Positions 50,173 to 59,200 of a stretch of DNA of 64,000 nucleotides are shown one piece after another (positions within the stretch are counted from its first letter, which is position 1; each line of letters starts with the position of its first letter). Source of the stretch: an uncultured Pelagibacteraceae bacterium (GTDB taxonomy: Bacteria > Pseudomonadota > Alphaproteobacteria > Pelagibacterales > Pelagibacteraceae); assembly GCA_902573465.1 (NCBI GenBank), contig CACGJX010000003.1, positions 62,001 to 126,000 on the forward strand, given 5' to 3'. A model generated the notes under the pieces. It saw only the letters and a list, made by a program, of their open reading frames with translations. It was not told where the DNA came from and did not search any database. Made by a program: the position numbers and the translations under genes.

Positions 50173-50508
50173 ATGGCAAATTTATCTGGTTATATCTTTT
50201 TAGCTTTAGCAATACTTCTTGGAATAACTTCAAATGGTTTTTTAAAATCAACTAATGGATTTACAATAATTGGGCCAACTATTTTTTGTATCATATCTAT
50301 AGTTGCTTGTATTTTTTGTTTATCTAAAGCAATGAATATTATTCCAGTTGGTTTTACTTATGCAACATATGGAGGTTTAACGATTACTGCAGTAACACTA
50401 TTTGGTGTTTTTAAATATCAGCAAATTCCAAACTTGTATGGGATTATTGGAATAAGTTTAATAATTATTGGTGTAATTCTTTTAAATACTTTGGGTAAAA
50501 CTAGCTAG
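50173..50508 (+). CDS. SMR-family membrane protein lacking the usual Glu14 (second of pair)
   Basis: A 111-residue, four-helix SMR protein of the same length as its partner: 'LAILLGITSNGFLKSTNGFTIIGPT', 'IPVGFTYATYGGLTITAVT', 'IIGISLIIIGVILLNTLGK'. Again Gly stands where EmrE has Glu14, and Tyr where EmrE has Trp63. Adjacent SMR genes usually form heterodimers. Loss of the Glu in both subunits is unusual. It is last of the small-gene run and overlaps the convergent IMPase gene by 8 bp. Confidence 0.8.
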   Translation: MANLSGYIFLALAILLGITSNGFLKSTNGFTIIGPTIFCIISIVACIFCLSKAMNIIPVGFTYATYGGLTITAVTLFGVFKYQQIPNLYGIIGISLIIIGVILLNTLGKTS

Positions 50509-51304
50509 AAACTGGTTTTAAAATTTTAAGCATTTTTTTATGTAAATTATTATTAGATGAGCAAATAATATTTCCAGCTTTCTTGGCATCATCATTTTTC
50601 CAAGTCGAGACAATCCCTTTTGCAGCCTCAATAATTGGTATTAAGGCATGAATATCCCAAATTTTATTTCCACATTGAATAACAACATCAAGTTTACCCT
50701 CAGCAAAATGAGAATAACTTAAAGCATCCGAGCATGGAAATTGCATTCTTTTTAAAATTTGAGGAATTTTTTTTTGTTTATTTAATGACAGACTGCCGTG
50801 AAATGCTGCTGACAATTTCATTTTAGAATAAGTTGCTTTTTGATTAACAAGTATTTTCTTTTTCTTTCCATTTTCTGAAACATACGCAGAATTAAATGAG
50901 GTATTAAAATAAAACTTTTTAAGAATTGGAAAATTTGCAAGACCTACAACTGGGTTACCTTTATAATTTAAAGATATCAAATTACTCCAAGTTGGATTTC
51001 CTATCACAAATGATCGAGTTCCATCTATGGGATCTATAACCCATGAATAATCGCTTTTAGTTTTTTTATAGCCAAATTCTTCACCTATAATTTGGTGATT
51101 TGGAAACCTTTTTTTAATCTCATTTCTAATGAATCGTTCAAAAGCCTTGTCAGCAGTTGTTACAGGGTCATAACCGCTTCTAAGTTTATTCGATACTTTA
51201 AAGGGTTTATTTAATTTAGAGTAATAAAATCTAGTTAATTTCTTAGCTAAACTTTCAATGAACTTAGAATAAAGTTTATAATCTGATGATTTTAAAATTT
51301 GCAC
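50501..51304 (-). CDS. Inositol-monophosphatase-family phosphatase (possible histidinol-phosphatase)
   Basis: The 267-residue protein, from a GTG start, has the IMPase metal-binding motifs 'IIGEEFGY' (about residue 77), 'WVIDPIDGTRSFV' (about 89) and 'IWDIHALIPIIEAAKGIVSTW' (about 218). The family dephosphorylates inositol-1-phosphate, histidinol phosphate (HisN type), PAP or sugar phosphates. 'GNPTWSNLISLNYKGNPVVG' resembles HisN-type proteins, so histidinol-phosphatase is possible. It is convergent with the SMR pair (8 bp overlap). Confidence 0.82.
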   Translation of the reverse strand: MQILKSSDYKLYSKFIESLAKKLTRFYYSKLNKPFKVSNKLRSGYDPVTTADKAFERFIRNEIKKRFPNHQIIGEEFGYKKTKSDYSWVIDPIDGTRSFVIGNPTWSNLISLNYKGNPVVGLANFPILKKFYFNTSFNSAYVSENGKKKKILVNQKATYSKMKLSAAFHGSLSLNKQKKIPQILKRMQFPCSDALSYSHFAEGKLDVVIQCGNKIWDIHALIPIIEAAKGIVSTWKNDDAKKAGNIICSSNNNLHKKMLKILKPVSS

Positions 51305-51369
51305 AACGCTCTAATACTATTTTATTACTATTGATTAAAGCAAAATTTTAAATAATGATTTAAAAATAC

Positions 51370-52470
51370 ATGAAATTAGAGTTAAAAGATAACAAAGTAT
51401 TTTTTGAAAATAAGGGTCATAAAAAAGAGATCCACCCATTTTGGCTTAGAGAAAGAGTTAACGGAGAAAACTTTGTTGATAAGTCTACTCAACAAAGATT
51501 ATTTGACCCAACTCAATTACCAGAAAACATTCAAATCAAAGATTTAAGCTTAAATAGTAATTTTTTAGAAATTAAATTCAATGATGGAGCTTCAACAAAG
51601 ATCTCTATAATTGATATTTTTAAGGAATTCTCAAATATTAATGATGTTAAACAAATTGAAAAAATAAAATGGGATTCTTCATTTAGAGATCAAAATACTT
51701 TCAAATTCAAAGAAAATTTATTTGAAACAGATGAGATGTACAAAGCCTTAATTAATTTTTATCAATATGGTTTTGTAATCTTTAAAAACGTGCCAACAAA
51801 AAATAATTTTATTATAAACTTTGCAAATTCTATAGGAAGTGTGAGACGTACAAACTTTGGTGAGTTTTTTAATGTAAAATCAAAACCAAATCCAAATGAC
51901 TTAGCTTACACTTCTTTACCTTTGGCTCCTCATACTGATAATCCATATAGAAATCCTGTGCCATGTATTCAAATGCTTCATTGTATAGAAAATGAAGTTA
52001 CTGGAGGTTTATCAACTCTAGTTGATGGATATACTGTTTCTGAGAAACTTAAAAAAGATTTTCCAGAATATTATAAAATTTTAACTGAGGTAAAGATACG
52101 TTTTCAATTTATTGATGAAAGTGTGATTTTAGAGGATTGGGCTGAAATGATCCAGTTAGATGAAAACAGTAATTTCAAACAAGTACGTTTTAGTCCAAGA
52201 TTAGATTTTGTCCCATTAATTGATAAAGAAAAACTAGAATTATTTTATTCTGCAAGAAAAAAAATATCTGAACTCTATAACTCAGAAAATTTTAGAATAG
52301 AATTTAAACTTCTTCCAGGGGATCTGTTAATGATGGATAACTATAGATTATTGCATGGCAGAACCACTTATGATGCTAATGAGGGAAATCGTTTTCTTCA
52401 GGGATGTTATATTGATTATGATAGCACTGAGGGAAGGCTTAAACATTTAAAAAGAAAATTTAATTATTAG
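51370..52470 (+). CDS. Gamma-butyrobetaine dioxygenase-like Fe(II)/2-oxoglutarate oxygenase (TauD/TfdA family)
   Basis: A 366-residue enzyme. The N-terminal 90 residues match the small domain of gamma-butyrobetaine hydroxylases ('HPFWLRERV', 'TQQRLFDPTQLPENI') but lack the zinc-binding cysteines. The oxygenase domain has 'LAPHTDNPYRNPVPCIQMLH' (His and Asp metal ligands), 'LLHGRTTYD' (distal His) and 'NRFLQGCYIDYD' (Arg for 2-oxoglutarate). It would hydroxylate a small quaternary-amine-type substrate such as gamma-butyrobetaine. Convergent with the flavin reductase gene (4 bp overlap). Confidence 0.82.
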   Translation: MKLELKDNKVFFENKGHKKEIHPFWLRERVNGENFVDKSTQQRLFDPTQLPENIQIKDLSLNSNFLEIKFNDGASTKISIIDIFKEFSNINDVKQIEKIKWDSSFRDQNTFKFKENLFETDEMYKALINFYQYGFVIFKNVPTKNNFIINFANSIGSVRRTNFGEFFNVKSKPNPNDLAYTSLPLAPHTDNPYRNPVPCIQMLHCIENEVTGGLSTLVDGYTVSEKLKKDFPEYYKILTEVKIRFQFIDESVILEDWAEMIQLDENSNFKQVRFSPRLDFVPLIDKEKLELFYSARKKISELYNSENFRIEFKLLPGDLLMMDNYRLLHGRTTYDANEGNRFLQGCYIDYDSTEGRLKHLKRKFNY

Positions 52471-53048
52471 GATAAATTTTCTATCTGTTTCTCAGCCTCT
52501 TTTATTGATTTTTCATAATCTAGGGACATTTGATCAGCACTTACTACCTCTACCTTTTCTATGCCAAAAAAATTTAAAATAAACTTCAACCAAGGAGTTA
52601 GAAAATCCTCATTGCTATTTAGCTTTGTCCCACCCGAAGTAATTACTAAATAAGCTTTCTTATTTTTTAGTAACCCTTCCCTTCTTCCATTGGGTTTAAA
52701 TCTAAAAGTTTCCCCTACTCTTGCTGCAAGATCTGACCAGGCTTTTAAAGTTGCTGGAGGTCCATAATTATAAATTGGAGCAGAAATGATTATAATATCA
52801 CTCTCTTTTAATTCTTTTACAAGTGTATCTGAAAGTTTGAACATTTTTTTATGGGTCTCTGTTTGATCTTTTGGATCTATTTTCATTCCTGACTCTGTTA
52901 AATTAGACACAAAAACCATTTCATCATTTAGATCTCTGTAAATAACTTCATCCTCAGGTTTTTTGATTTTATCCAAAAGTTTTTTTGCTAAAGCTCTTGA
53001 AGTTGAACCATCTTTTCTAGCACTAGAGTCTATTTGATAAATTTTCAT
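52467..53048 (-). CDS. FMN-dependent NADH-azoreductase/quinone reductase-like flavodoxin-fold protein
   Basis: The 193-residue protein begins 'KIYQIDSSARKDGSTSRALAKKLLDKI', the phosphate-binding loop of AzoR-type flavoproteins, and has 'ADIIIISAPIYNYGPPATLKAWSD'-like residues at 'IIISAPIYNYGPPATLK' and 'YLVITSGGTK' binding FMN. It would reduce quinones or azo compounds using NAD(P)H. Starts 8 bp after the ccdA gene end on the same strand. Physiological role probably redox protection. Confidence 0.85.
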   Translation of the reverse strand: MKIYQIDSSARKDGSTSRALAKKLLDKIKKPEDEVIYRDLNDEMVFVSNLTESGMKIDPKDQTETHKKMFKLSDTLVKELKESDIIIISAPIYNYGPPATLKAWSDLAARVGETFRFKPNGRREGLLKNKKAYLVITSGGTKLNSNEDFLTPWLKFILNFFGIEKVEVVSADQMSLDYEKSIKEAEKQIENLS

Positions 53049-53056
53049 AATTTAAT

Positions 53057-53764
53057 TTACCCAAAATTTTGTAAGAATGGAAAAATATTTAATAAATAAT
53101 ATCCCAAGGCTTGCAATTGGTTAGTTAATATCAAAATACCAGTAATTAGTAGAATTATTCCACCAATTTTTGATACTAAATTAATATTCTTTCTAAAATT
53201 TTTTGAAAAGATCAGGAACCTTTGTATTAAATAACCTGATAAAATAAACGGAATAGCTAATCCAATAGAATAAAAAGATAACAACAATATTCCTTGGCTT
53301 AAACTTTCCTCAGTTGCAGCTAAAACTAAAATAGATCCTAAAATAGGCCCAATACATGGTGTCCAACCAAATGCAAATGCCATTCCTATTAATATTGGGC
53401 TAAATATACTTTTATTAATATTTGTTTGAATTCTCTTTTCATAATTTAAAAATTTTAAATTTATTATTCCAATTATATGAAGCGATAAGACTATTATTAT
53501 TAATCCTGCAGCTATTCTTAACTCATAAGAATTTTCTAAAAAAATTTGTCCTAGAAAAGTTGAAGCAGCTCCAAAAGTTATAAAGACTAAAGAAAAACCA
53601 ACTGTAAATAGAATAATTGGAAATAAATTGATATTCTTTTTATCAACAAGCTCATTTATAGAACTTCCAGAAATATAAGAAATATAACCTGGTATGAGTG
53701 GTAAAACACATGGTGATAAAAAACTTATCAATCCAGCTCCAAATGCGATAATTAATTCAATCAT
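53057..53764 (-). CDS. ccdA: CcdA-type thiol-disulfide membrane transporter
   Basis: The 235-residue protein has six membrane helices and the two conserved cysteines in 'SFLSPCVLPLIPGYISY' (helix 1) and 'GWTPCIGPILGSIL' (helix 4). This is the CcdA/DsbD-membrane-domain pair that carries electrons from cytoplasmic thioredoxin to the periplasm, for cytochrome c assembly or repair enzymes such as the exported MsrB. It shares one base with the FAH-family gene upstream. Confidence 0.92.
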   Translation of the reverse strand: MIELIIAFGAGLISFLSPCVLPLIPGYISYISGSSINELVDKKNINLFPIILFTVGFSLVFITFGAASTFLGQIFLENSYELRIAAGLIIIVLSLHIIGIINLKFLNYEKRIQTNINKSIFSPILIGMAFAFGWTPCIGPILGSILVLAATEESLSQGILLLSFYSIGLAIPFILSGYLIQRFLIFSKNFRKNINLVSKIGGIILLITGILILTNQLQALGYYLLNIFPFLQNFG

Positions 53765-54609
53765 TATTTTTCTTTAACAACTTTCAATTTTTGTTCACCA
53801 AGATTATCTACTCTTAAAATCATTTCATCACCATCTTTTAAATAATCAGGTGGTGTCATCCCCATTCCTACTCCAGCAGGTGTACCTGTTGTTATAATAT
53901 CCCCTGGCATAAGAGTTATAAATTGACTGATATGTGAAATTAAGAAATTAAAATTAAAAATCATTAAACTGGTATTTCCAGTTTGTCTTCTTTTTCCATT
54001 AAGATCTAATGATAAATTTAAATTAAATAAATTATCAATTTCATCTTTTGTAACCAAATAGGGACCCACTGGTCCAAAGGTATCTCCAGATTTTCCTTTT
54101 ACCCATTGACCACCTCTATCTTTTTGCCATTCTCTTTCACTTATATCGTTACAAATACAATAACCTAATACATATTTTTGAGCTTCATCCTCTTTAACGT
54201 ATTTAGCTTTTCTTCCAATAACCATTGCAATTTCAACTTCGTGATCTAAAGACTTTGAATTTTTTGGTATTACAATATTATCATTTGGACCAACAATACA
54301 ATTTGGGGATTTATTAAAAACAATTGGCTCTTTTGGAGCATCAGAATTTGTTTCCTCTGCATGAGCCTTATAATTTAAACCTATTGCAATAAAATTTGCT
54401 GGTTTAATTACACAGGGTCCAATTCTGTGGTTCCCTTCAATCAATGGGAGTGAATTTAAATTTAGTTTTTTTATTTTGTCTAGATTTTCAAAATTTAAAT
54501 TCTCTGGTGTAAAATCAGTTATAGTATTTGAAAGGTTTCGAATATTATTTTGATTATCTAAAATTGCAGGTATTTCCTTACCATGCTCACCAACCCTTAA
54601 AAGTTTCAT
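53764..54609 (-). CDS. Fumarylacetoacetate hydrolase-family protein
   Basis: Start at the ATG at 54609; the ORF-track start is a TTG one codon earlier. The 281-residue protein has the FAH fold: 'FIAIGLNYKAHAEE', 'PIVFNKSPNCIVGPNDNI', metal ligands in 'LDHEVEIAMVIGRKAKYV', and 'PGDIITTGTPAGVGMGM'. The family cleaves or hydrates 2-keto and oxo-acids; a ureidoglycolate-lyase or acylpyruvase role is possible. Coupled with the aldehyde dehydrogenase gene (3 bp gap), suggesting a catabolic pair. Confidence 0.88.
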   Translation of the reverse strand: MKLLRVGEHGKEIPAILDNQNNIRNLSNTITDFTPENLNFENLDKIKKLNLNSLPLIEGNHRIGPCVIKPANFIAIGLNYKAHAEETNSDAPKEPIVFNKSPNCIVGPNDNIVIPKNSKSLDHEVEIAMVIGRKAKYVKEDEAQKYVLGYCICNDISEREWQKDRGGQWVKGKSGDTFGPVGPYLVTKDEIDNLFNLNLSLDLNGKRRQTGNTSLMIFNFNFLISHISQFITLMPGDIITTGTPAGVGMGMTPPDYLKDGDEMILRVDNLGEQKLKVVKEK

Positions 54610-54612
54610 CAA

Positions 54613-56055
54613 TTAACCTTTAATTCCAAGATGAGTATATTTAATGTTTAGATAATCTTTTATTGCCATTGACCCACCTTCACGTCCATAACCACTTTGT
54701 TTAATTCCCCCAAAAGGTGCTTCTGCAATAGCTACCATAGGTGTGTTAACAGCGACTGAACCTGTTTCTAATTGTTCTGACGCAAGATGTGCTGTCTCCA
54801 TTGAGTTGGTGCATACATAACTACACAAACCAAGCTCATGATTATTAGCTCTTTTAATTACATCATCGAAAGATTTAAATGATAACATTGGAACCAATGG
54901 CCCAAAAGGCTCTTGTTTCATTATTGTAAAATCATCTTTTACATCATCAAATATTGTAGGTTCATAATAAAAACCTTTGTTAAATCCTGATGGTCTCTTT
55001 CCACCCAGTAAGACTTTTGCACCCTCTTGTTTAGTTTTTTCAACTAATTCCTCTATTTCATTCAGTCTCTTTTTTGTGGTTAATGGACCTAATTGAGTTG
55101 AAGGATCCATACCGTCACCTATTTTCAATTTTTTTGTTTTCTCGATAAATAAATTTACAAATTCGTCCTTTTTTCTCTCGTGAATATAAAATCTGTTAGG
55201 TGATATACAAACTTGACCATTGTTTCTAAATTTAGCAGCAATTGCCATATCAGCTGCTTTTTTAATATCAGCATCATCAAACACAATAAAAGGTGAATGA
55301 CCTGACAACTCCATTGTTACTCTTTGAACTTTATCTGCAGCTTGTTTTAATATTAGCTTTCCAACTCTCGATGATCCAGTTATAGAAATTTTTTTGACTA
55401 TATCTGAAGCTATCAATTGTTGAGCGATACTTGGTGGATCACCTGATAAAAGACTCACTACGCCTGGTGGGACACCACATTCTCTACATATATCAACCAT
55501 CTCCATTACAATTCCTGGAGTTATTACATCAGGTTTAACTATAACAGAACACCCAGCCGCTAATGCAGTTGAAATTTTTCTAGCAGATAATACTGCAGGA
55601 AAATTCCAAGGTGTTAATGCTGCAACGACACCAACTGGTTGATAGTAAACATGTACTCTTGTATCCTCAAATCTACTTTCAACAGTTTGTCCATAAATTC
55701 TTTTTGTTTCTTCGGCATTCCATTCAAAAATATCTGCAGCACCTCCTACTTCACCTTTAGCTTCTGCGAAAGGTTTTCCAACTTCTAATGTCATCCATTT
55801 AGCAAGCACATCTTGTTTCTCTCTCATTTTGTCTGCTATTCTTCTGATGATGTAAGATCTTTGCCAAGGAGCAGTTTTTTTCCAGACTTCTAATCCTTTT
55901 GCAGCAGAATTTAATGCTCTATCAACATCCTCTGGCGTAGCTTTAGAGGCTTTTCCCAAAACTTCTTCATTTGCTGGATTAATTACTTCGTAAGTTCCTC
56001 CATCTGATGATTTTTGCCATTTACCATCGATAAATTGTCCAAATTTTTCGTACAT
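54613..56055 (-). CDS. NAD(P)-dependent aldehyde dehydrogenase (succinate-semialdehyde type)
   Basis: A 480-residue ALDH: 'ALTPWNFPAVLSARKISTALAAG' (cofactor domain), 'ITGSSRVGKLIL', catalytic Glu in 'VTMELSGHSPFIVFDDAD', catalytic Cys in 'NNGQVCISPNRFYIH', and 'EAPFGGIKQSGYGREGG' at the end. Motifs resemble GabD-like or glycolaldehyde/lactaldehyde dehydrogenases. It lies 3 bp upstream of the FAH-family gene, so both likely work in one degradation route. The substrate is not fixed by sequence. Confidence 0.9.
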   Translation of the reverse strand: MYEKFGQFIDGKWQKSSDGGTYEVINPANEEVLGKASKATPEDVDRALNSAAKGLEVWKKTAPWQRSYIIRRIADKMREKQDVLAKWMTLEVGKPFAEAKGEVGGAADIFEWNAEETKRIYGQTVESRFEDTRVHVYYQPVGVVAALTPWNFPAVLSARKISTALAAGCSVIVKPDVITPGIVMEMVDICRECGVPPGVVSLLSGDPPSIAQQLIASDIVKKISITGSSRVGKLILKQAADKVQRVTMELSGHSPFIVFDDADIKKAADMAIAAKFRNNGQVCISPNRFYIHERKKDEFVNLFIEKTKKLKIGDGMDPSTQLGPLTTKKRLNEIEELVEKTKQEGAKVLLGGKRPSGFNKGFYYEPTIFDDVKDDFTIMKQEPFGPLVPMLSFKSFDDVIKRANNHELGLCSYVCTNSMETAHLASEQLETGSVAVNTPMVAIAEAPFGGIKQSGYGREGGSMAIKDYLNIKYTHLGIKG

Positions 56056-56156
56056 AAATTCAATTTAACATTACTATAGGTTGTGTCTACTATGTAATTT
56101 TTACACATTAATTATCTTTGATTAGATGATACTCTTTTAGAAAAAAGGAGTTCAAG

Positions 56157-56474
56157 ATGAAAGCATATATAATGGGTAATTACACTGAAAAAGCTTTTCA
56201 GGGTTTTTTAAAAGATCCAACGAGTGATAGAAAAGCTGTTGTAGAACAATTAACAAAAGCTATGGGTGGAACAATGCATAGCATGGATATTGTTAGAGGT
56301 TCTTATGATTTTGTAGTTGTTACTGACGTTCCAAGTTTTGATGATTTTGCAGCAATTAAATTGGTTGTTGAAGCATCAGGAGCTGTAAAAAACTTAACAA
56401 TGCTTGAGGCAATTGATTTTACAAAAGCTACAACAAAAGCTAGTAAAATTGGTTACAAAGCCCCGGGTCAATAA
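56157..56474 (+). CDS. GYD-domain protein
   Basis: The 105-residue protein has the GYD-domain pattern 'MHSMDIVRGSYDFVVVTDVPSFDDFAAIKLVVEASGAVKNLTMLEAI' (usual 'G.yD.v.i.e.Pd...a' motif), a ferredoxin-like fold of unknown function. A strong AAAAAGGAG ribosome site precedes it and a strong terminator follows, so it looks like a well-expressed single-gene unit. It is divergent from the aldehyde dehydrogenase operon (101 bp gap). Confidence 0.82.
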   Translation: MKAYIMGNYTEKAFQGFLKDPTSDRKAVVEQLTKAMGGTMHSMDIVRGSYDFVVVTDVPSFDDFAAIKLVVEASGAVKNLTMLEAIDFTKATTKASKIGYKAPGQ

Positions 56475-56480
56475 TCTTTT

Positions 56481-56526
56481 AATATAACTTCCGGCTGCGG
56501 ACTGGAAGTTATATTAATTTTTTTTT
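56481..56526. terminator. Bidirectional Rho-independent terminator
   Basis: A 12-bp perfect stem, AATATAACTTCC / GGAAGTTATATT (56481-56492 and 56504-56515), with an 11-base loop, is followed by AA and nine Ts. It lies 6 bp past the GYD stop and overlaps the last two codons of the convergent thioesterase gene, so it can serve both transcripts. Confidence 0.88.
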
Positions 56527-56987
56527 AATTTTGAAGAAAATTTAAGATTTTCATTATTAAATTTTGAAGAATGTTTTTGGATAAAATCATCCATAATTTT
56601 TACTTTTTCATCTTCAAATTCAGAAACTTTTCTACTATTTAGATCAACATATAAAGCGAGAACTTCTATAGTTGAGGCGAGAAACTTTTTTTCTTTATGA
56701 ACCATTTCCATTTTATATTGCAGTCTTTTTTTATCGTGATCAAAATAAATTAGATTAACATCAACCTCATCATCAACTTTGAGCTCTTGATTATAGGTAA
56801 TATTTGACTCTACAATCATTGTGCTTTTACCAGTTGTTTTTGCTGAGTGCTCTCCCATTTTGAATATATTATTCAAAGTGTCTGCTCCATATTTATCAAA
56901 GATCAAAAGATAATATGATACGTTCATATGATCATTATAATCTATCCAATCTTTAATGATTTTTTGAGAACTTAAGTAAACAGACAT
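56514..56987 (-). CDS. Hotdog-fold acyl-CoA thioesterase-like protein
   Basis: The 157-residue protein has the 4HBT-type pattern: 'DWIDYNDHMNVSYYLLIFDKYGADTL' with the Asp/His region, 'VESNITYNQELKVDDEVDVNLIYFDHD' and 'LQYKMEMVHKEKKFLASTIEVLALYVDLNSRK'. Such proteins hydrolyse acyl-CoA or carnitine-thioesters; close relatives are annotated as thioesterases in carnitine metabolism. Its 3' end holds part of the terminator hairpin shared with the GYD gene. It starts 17 bp from the end of the DUF779 gene. Confidence 0.82.
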   Translation of the reverse strand: MSVYLSSQKIIKDWIDYNDHMNVSYYLLIFDKYGADTLNNIFKMGEHSAKTTGKSTMIVESNITYNQELKVDDEVDVNLIYFDHDKKRLQYKMEMVHKEKKFLASTIEVLALYVDLNSRKVSEFEDEKVKIMDDFIQKHSSKFNNENLKFSSKLKKN

Positions 56988-57004
56988 AAAAAATTAATGA
57001 ATAA

Positions 57005-57391
57005 TTAATTTTTCTTTGGGTCGTTATCCACAACCAGACAAATCTCAGATTTTGTCAAAAATCTTTTTCCAGTACCATTATCTAATGAAAACATTCCACC
57101 AATGCCATTAACAGCATCTATTGTTAAATCAGTATGTTTCCACTTTTCATATTGGTCATCGTTCATGTAAAAAGGCACTCCCCCAATTTCTCCAAGTTTT
57201 ACATCACTAGAACCAACCATATACTCATTTCTAGGATAACACATTGGTGCACTTCCGTCACAACATCCACCAGACTGGTGGAATAATAGCTCTTCACCAT
57301 GTTGAGCTTTAAGCTCTTCAATCAATTTTAGTGCTGAACTCGTTGCTTTTACTTTCATAAAAAATATGGCCCGTGATTCCTCACGGGCCAT
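57005..57391 (-). CDS. DUF779 family protein
   Basis: A 128-residue protein with the DUF779 core 'ELLFHQSGGCCDGSAPMCYPRNEY', a Cys-rich loop that could bind metal, and 'VGSSDVKLGEIGGVPFYM'. DUF779 genes regularly follow ExaC/AldB-type aldehyde dehydrogenase genes, as here (17 bp after one). The function is not established; a partner or maturation role for the dehydrogenase is an inference from gene order. Confidence 0.88.
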   Translation of the reverse strand: MAREESRAIFFMKVKATSSALKLIEELKAQHGEELLFHQSGGCCDGSAPMCYPRNEYMVGSSDVKLGEIGGVPFYMNDDQYEKWKHTDLTIDAVNGIGGMFSLDNGTGKRFLTKSEICLVVDNDPKKN

Positions 57392-57408
57392 TATATATTA
57401 GATTATTT

Positions 57409-59148
57409 TTAAAAGAAGCCTAATTTCTTTTCACTGTAAGACACGTGAAGATTTTTCACTTGTCTGTAGTGGTTAAGCATCATTTTATGTGTTTCTCTTC
57501 CAATACCAGATTGTTTGTATCCACCGAATGCAGCATGCGCAGGATAAGCGTGGTAACAGTTAGTCCATACTCTACCAGCTTGTATTTCTCTACCCATTCT
57601 GTAAGCGATATTTCCATTTCTAGTCCAAACACCAGCACCTAAACCATAAAGTGTGTCATTAGCAATTTGTAATGCTTCTGCCTCATCTTTAAACTTAGTT
57701 ACTGATACAACTGGTCCAAAAATTTCTTCTTGGAAGATACGCATCGAGTTATTCCCCTCAAAAATAGTTGGTTCAATGTAGTTTCCTTTTTCTAAACCAC
57801 TATTGATTTTTGCAACATTTCCACCACATAGAACTTTGGCACCTTCTTTCTTACCTAAATCTAGATAAGATTTGATTTTTTCCATTTGTTCTAATGATGC
57901 TTGTGCTCCAATCATTGTTTCCATTTTCAAAGGATTGTCTTGTTTTACAGCTTTTGTTCTAGCAATAGCTTTCTCCATGAACTTATCATAGATAGACTCT
58001 TGAACTAGTACTCTGCTTGGACAAGTACAAACTTCACCTTGGTTTAATGTGAACATTGCAAAACCCTCTAAACACTTATCAAAGAAGTCATCATCTTTTG
58101 CCATGACGTCTTCAAAGAAAATGTTAGGAGATTTTCCACCTAGCTCCAACGTAATTGGTATCAAGTTTTGTGATGCATACTGCATAATCAATCTACCAGT
58201 TGTTGTTTCACCAGTGAAAGCAATCTTTTTGATTCTTTTTGATGATGCTAGTGGTTTTCCAGCTTCTAAACCAAAGCCACTTACAACGTTAACTACACCT
58301 GGAGGTAATAAATCTCCAATTAGTTCCATAAGTAACATGATTGATGCTGGTGTTTGCTCGGCTGGTTTTAGCACTACACAGTTTCCTGCTGCTAAAGCTG
58401 GAGCAAGTTTCCAAGTTGCCATTAATAATGGAAAGTTCCACGGTATAATTTGTCCAACTACACCTAGTGGTTCTGGAATGTGATAAGAATATTCACTGTT
58501 ACTGATTTCAGCAACTGAACCTTCTTCTGCTCTGATTACTCCAGCAAAATATCTCCAATGATCTATTACTAGTGGTAAATCAGCAGCCATACATTCTCTT
58601 ATTGGCTTACCATTATCTAAACATTCAGCTGTTGCTAATACATTAAGATTTTTCTCAATGACATCTGCAATTTTAAGAAGAATGTTTGATCTTTCCGTAA
58701 TTGAAGTTTTACCCCAAGTTGGGAAAGCTGCGTGAGCTGCATCTAATGCTGCATCTACGTCTTTTTCATTTGATCGTGCAATCGAACAGATTACCTCATT
58801 TGAAATCGGAGATGTATTATCAAAATACTTTCCAGATTTTGGTTCTACAAACTTACCGTTTATGTAGTTCCCGTATTTTGCTTTGAACGGGAATTTTACT
58901 TTCAAATGAGAAGTATCTAATACAGATGACACTTTCATAGCTTCTGCACTCATTTTTTTTACTCCTCTTGTTTTTTTTGTTGTTTTAAGCTTATTATTTT
59001 TTCTAGATTTTTTAGAACGCTTCTTAGTCGCAGACTTTTTTGTCCTAACTTTTTTTCTCGTCTTTATTTTTTTTCTAGATGATTTGACCAATTTAATTTT
59101 TCTTTTCTTGGTCTTTGGCTTAGCTTTTTTCTTTCTTTTAGTAGCCAT
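57409..59148 (-). CDS. ExaC/AldB-type aldehyde dehydrogenase with lysine-rich N-terminal extension
   Basis: The 579-residue frame has an ordinary ALDH from residue 66 ('[10 protein letters not shown]') onward: '[22 protein letters not shown]', '[18 protein letters not shown]', catalytic Cys in '[15 protein letters not shown]', and '[17 protein letters not shown]'. 'CTCPSR' marks the AldB/ExaC acetaldehyde group, and DUF779 follows. The first 65 residues are almost all Lys, Arg, Thr and Ser in histone-H1-like runs. A strong ribosome site (AGAGGAG) sits exactly before Met66, while the upstream ATG has no clear one. So the 514-residue form from 58953 is probably the main product and the extension may be minor, or real. 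Confidence 0.88.
   Translation of the reverse strand: MATKRKKKAKPKTKKRKIKLVKSSRKKIKTRKKVRTKKSATKKRSKKSRKNNKLKTTKKTRGVKKMSAEAMKVSSVLDTSHLKVKFPFKAKYGNYINGKFVEPKSGKYFDNTSPISNEVICSIARSNEKDVDAALDAAHAAFPTWGKTSITERSNILLKIADVIEKNLNVLATAECLDNGKPIRECMAADLPLVIDHWRYFAGVIRAEEGSVAEISNSEYSYHIPEPLGVVGQIIPWNFPLLMATWKLAPALAAGNCVVLKPAEQTPASIMLLMELIGDLLPPGVVNVVSGFGLEAGKPLASSKRIKKIAFTGETTTGRLIMQYASQNLIPITLELGGKSPNIFFEDVMAKDDDFFDKCLEGFAMFTLNQGEVCTCPSRVLVQESIYDKFMEKAIARTKAVKQDNPLKMETMIGAQASLEQMEKIKSYLDLGKKEGAKVLCGGNVAKINSGLEKGNYIEPTIFEGNNSMRIFQEEIFGPVVSVTKFKDEAEALQIANDTLYGLGAGVWTRNGNIAYRMGREIQAGRVWTNCYHAYPAHAAFGGYKQSGIGRETHKMMLNHYRQVKNLHVSYSEKKLGFF
58961..58968 (-). promoter_or_regulatory. Internal ribosome binding site before Met66 of the aldehyde dehydrogenase frame
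   Basis: On the minus strand AGAGGAGT is followed by seven As and an ATG at 58951-58953. Sequence and spacing are near ideal. It decides between two in-frame starts for the aldehyde dehydrogenase; the outer start at 59148 lacks a comparable site. Confidence 0.7.
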
Positions 59149-59200
59149 AACTAATTAAACTCGTAATATTAGTCTGTGTCTATTTCTTTAAATCTTATTT

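Noticed and set aside
58049-58483. 144-residue plus-strand frame opposite the aldehyde dehydrogenase gene
   Set aside because: It lies wholly antisense to a well-supported enzyme gene and shows no recognisable motif; it is a shadow frame.
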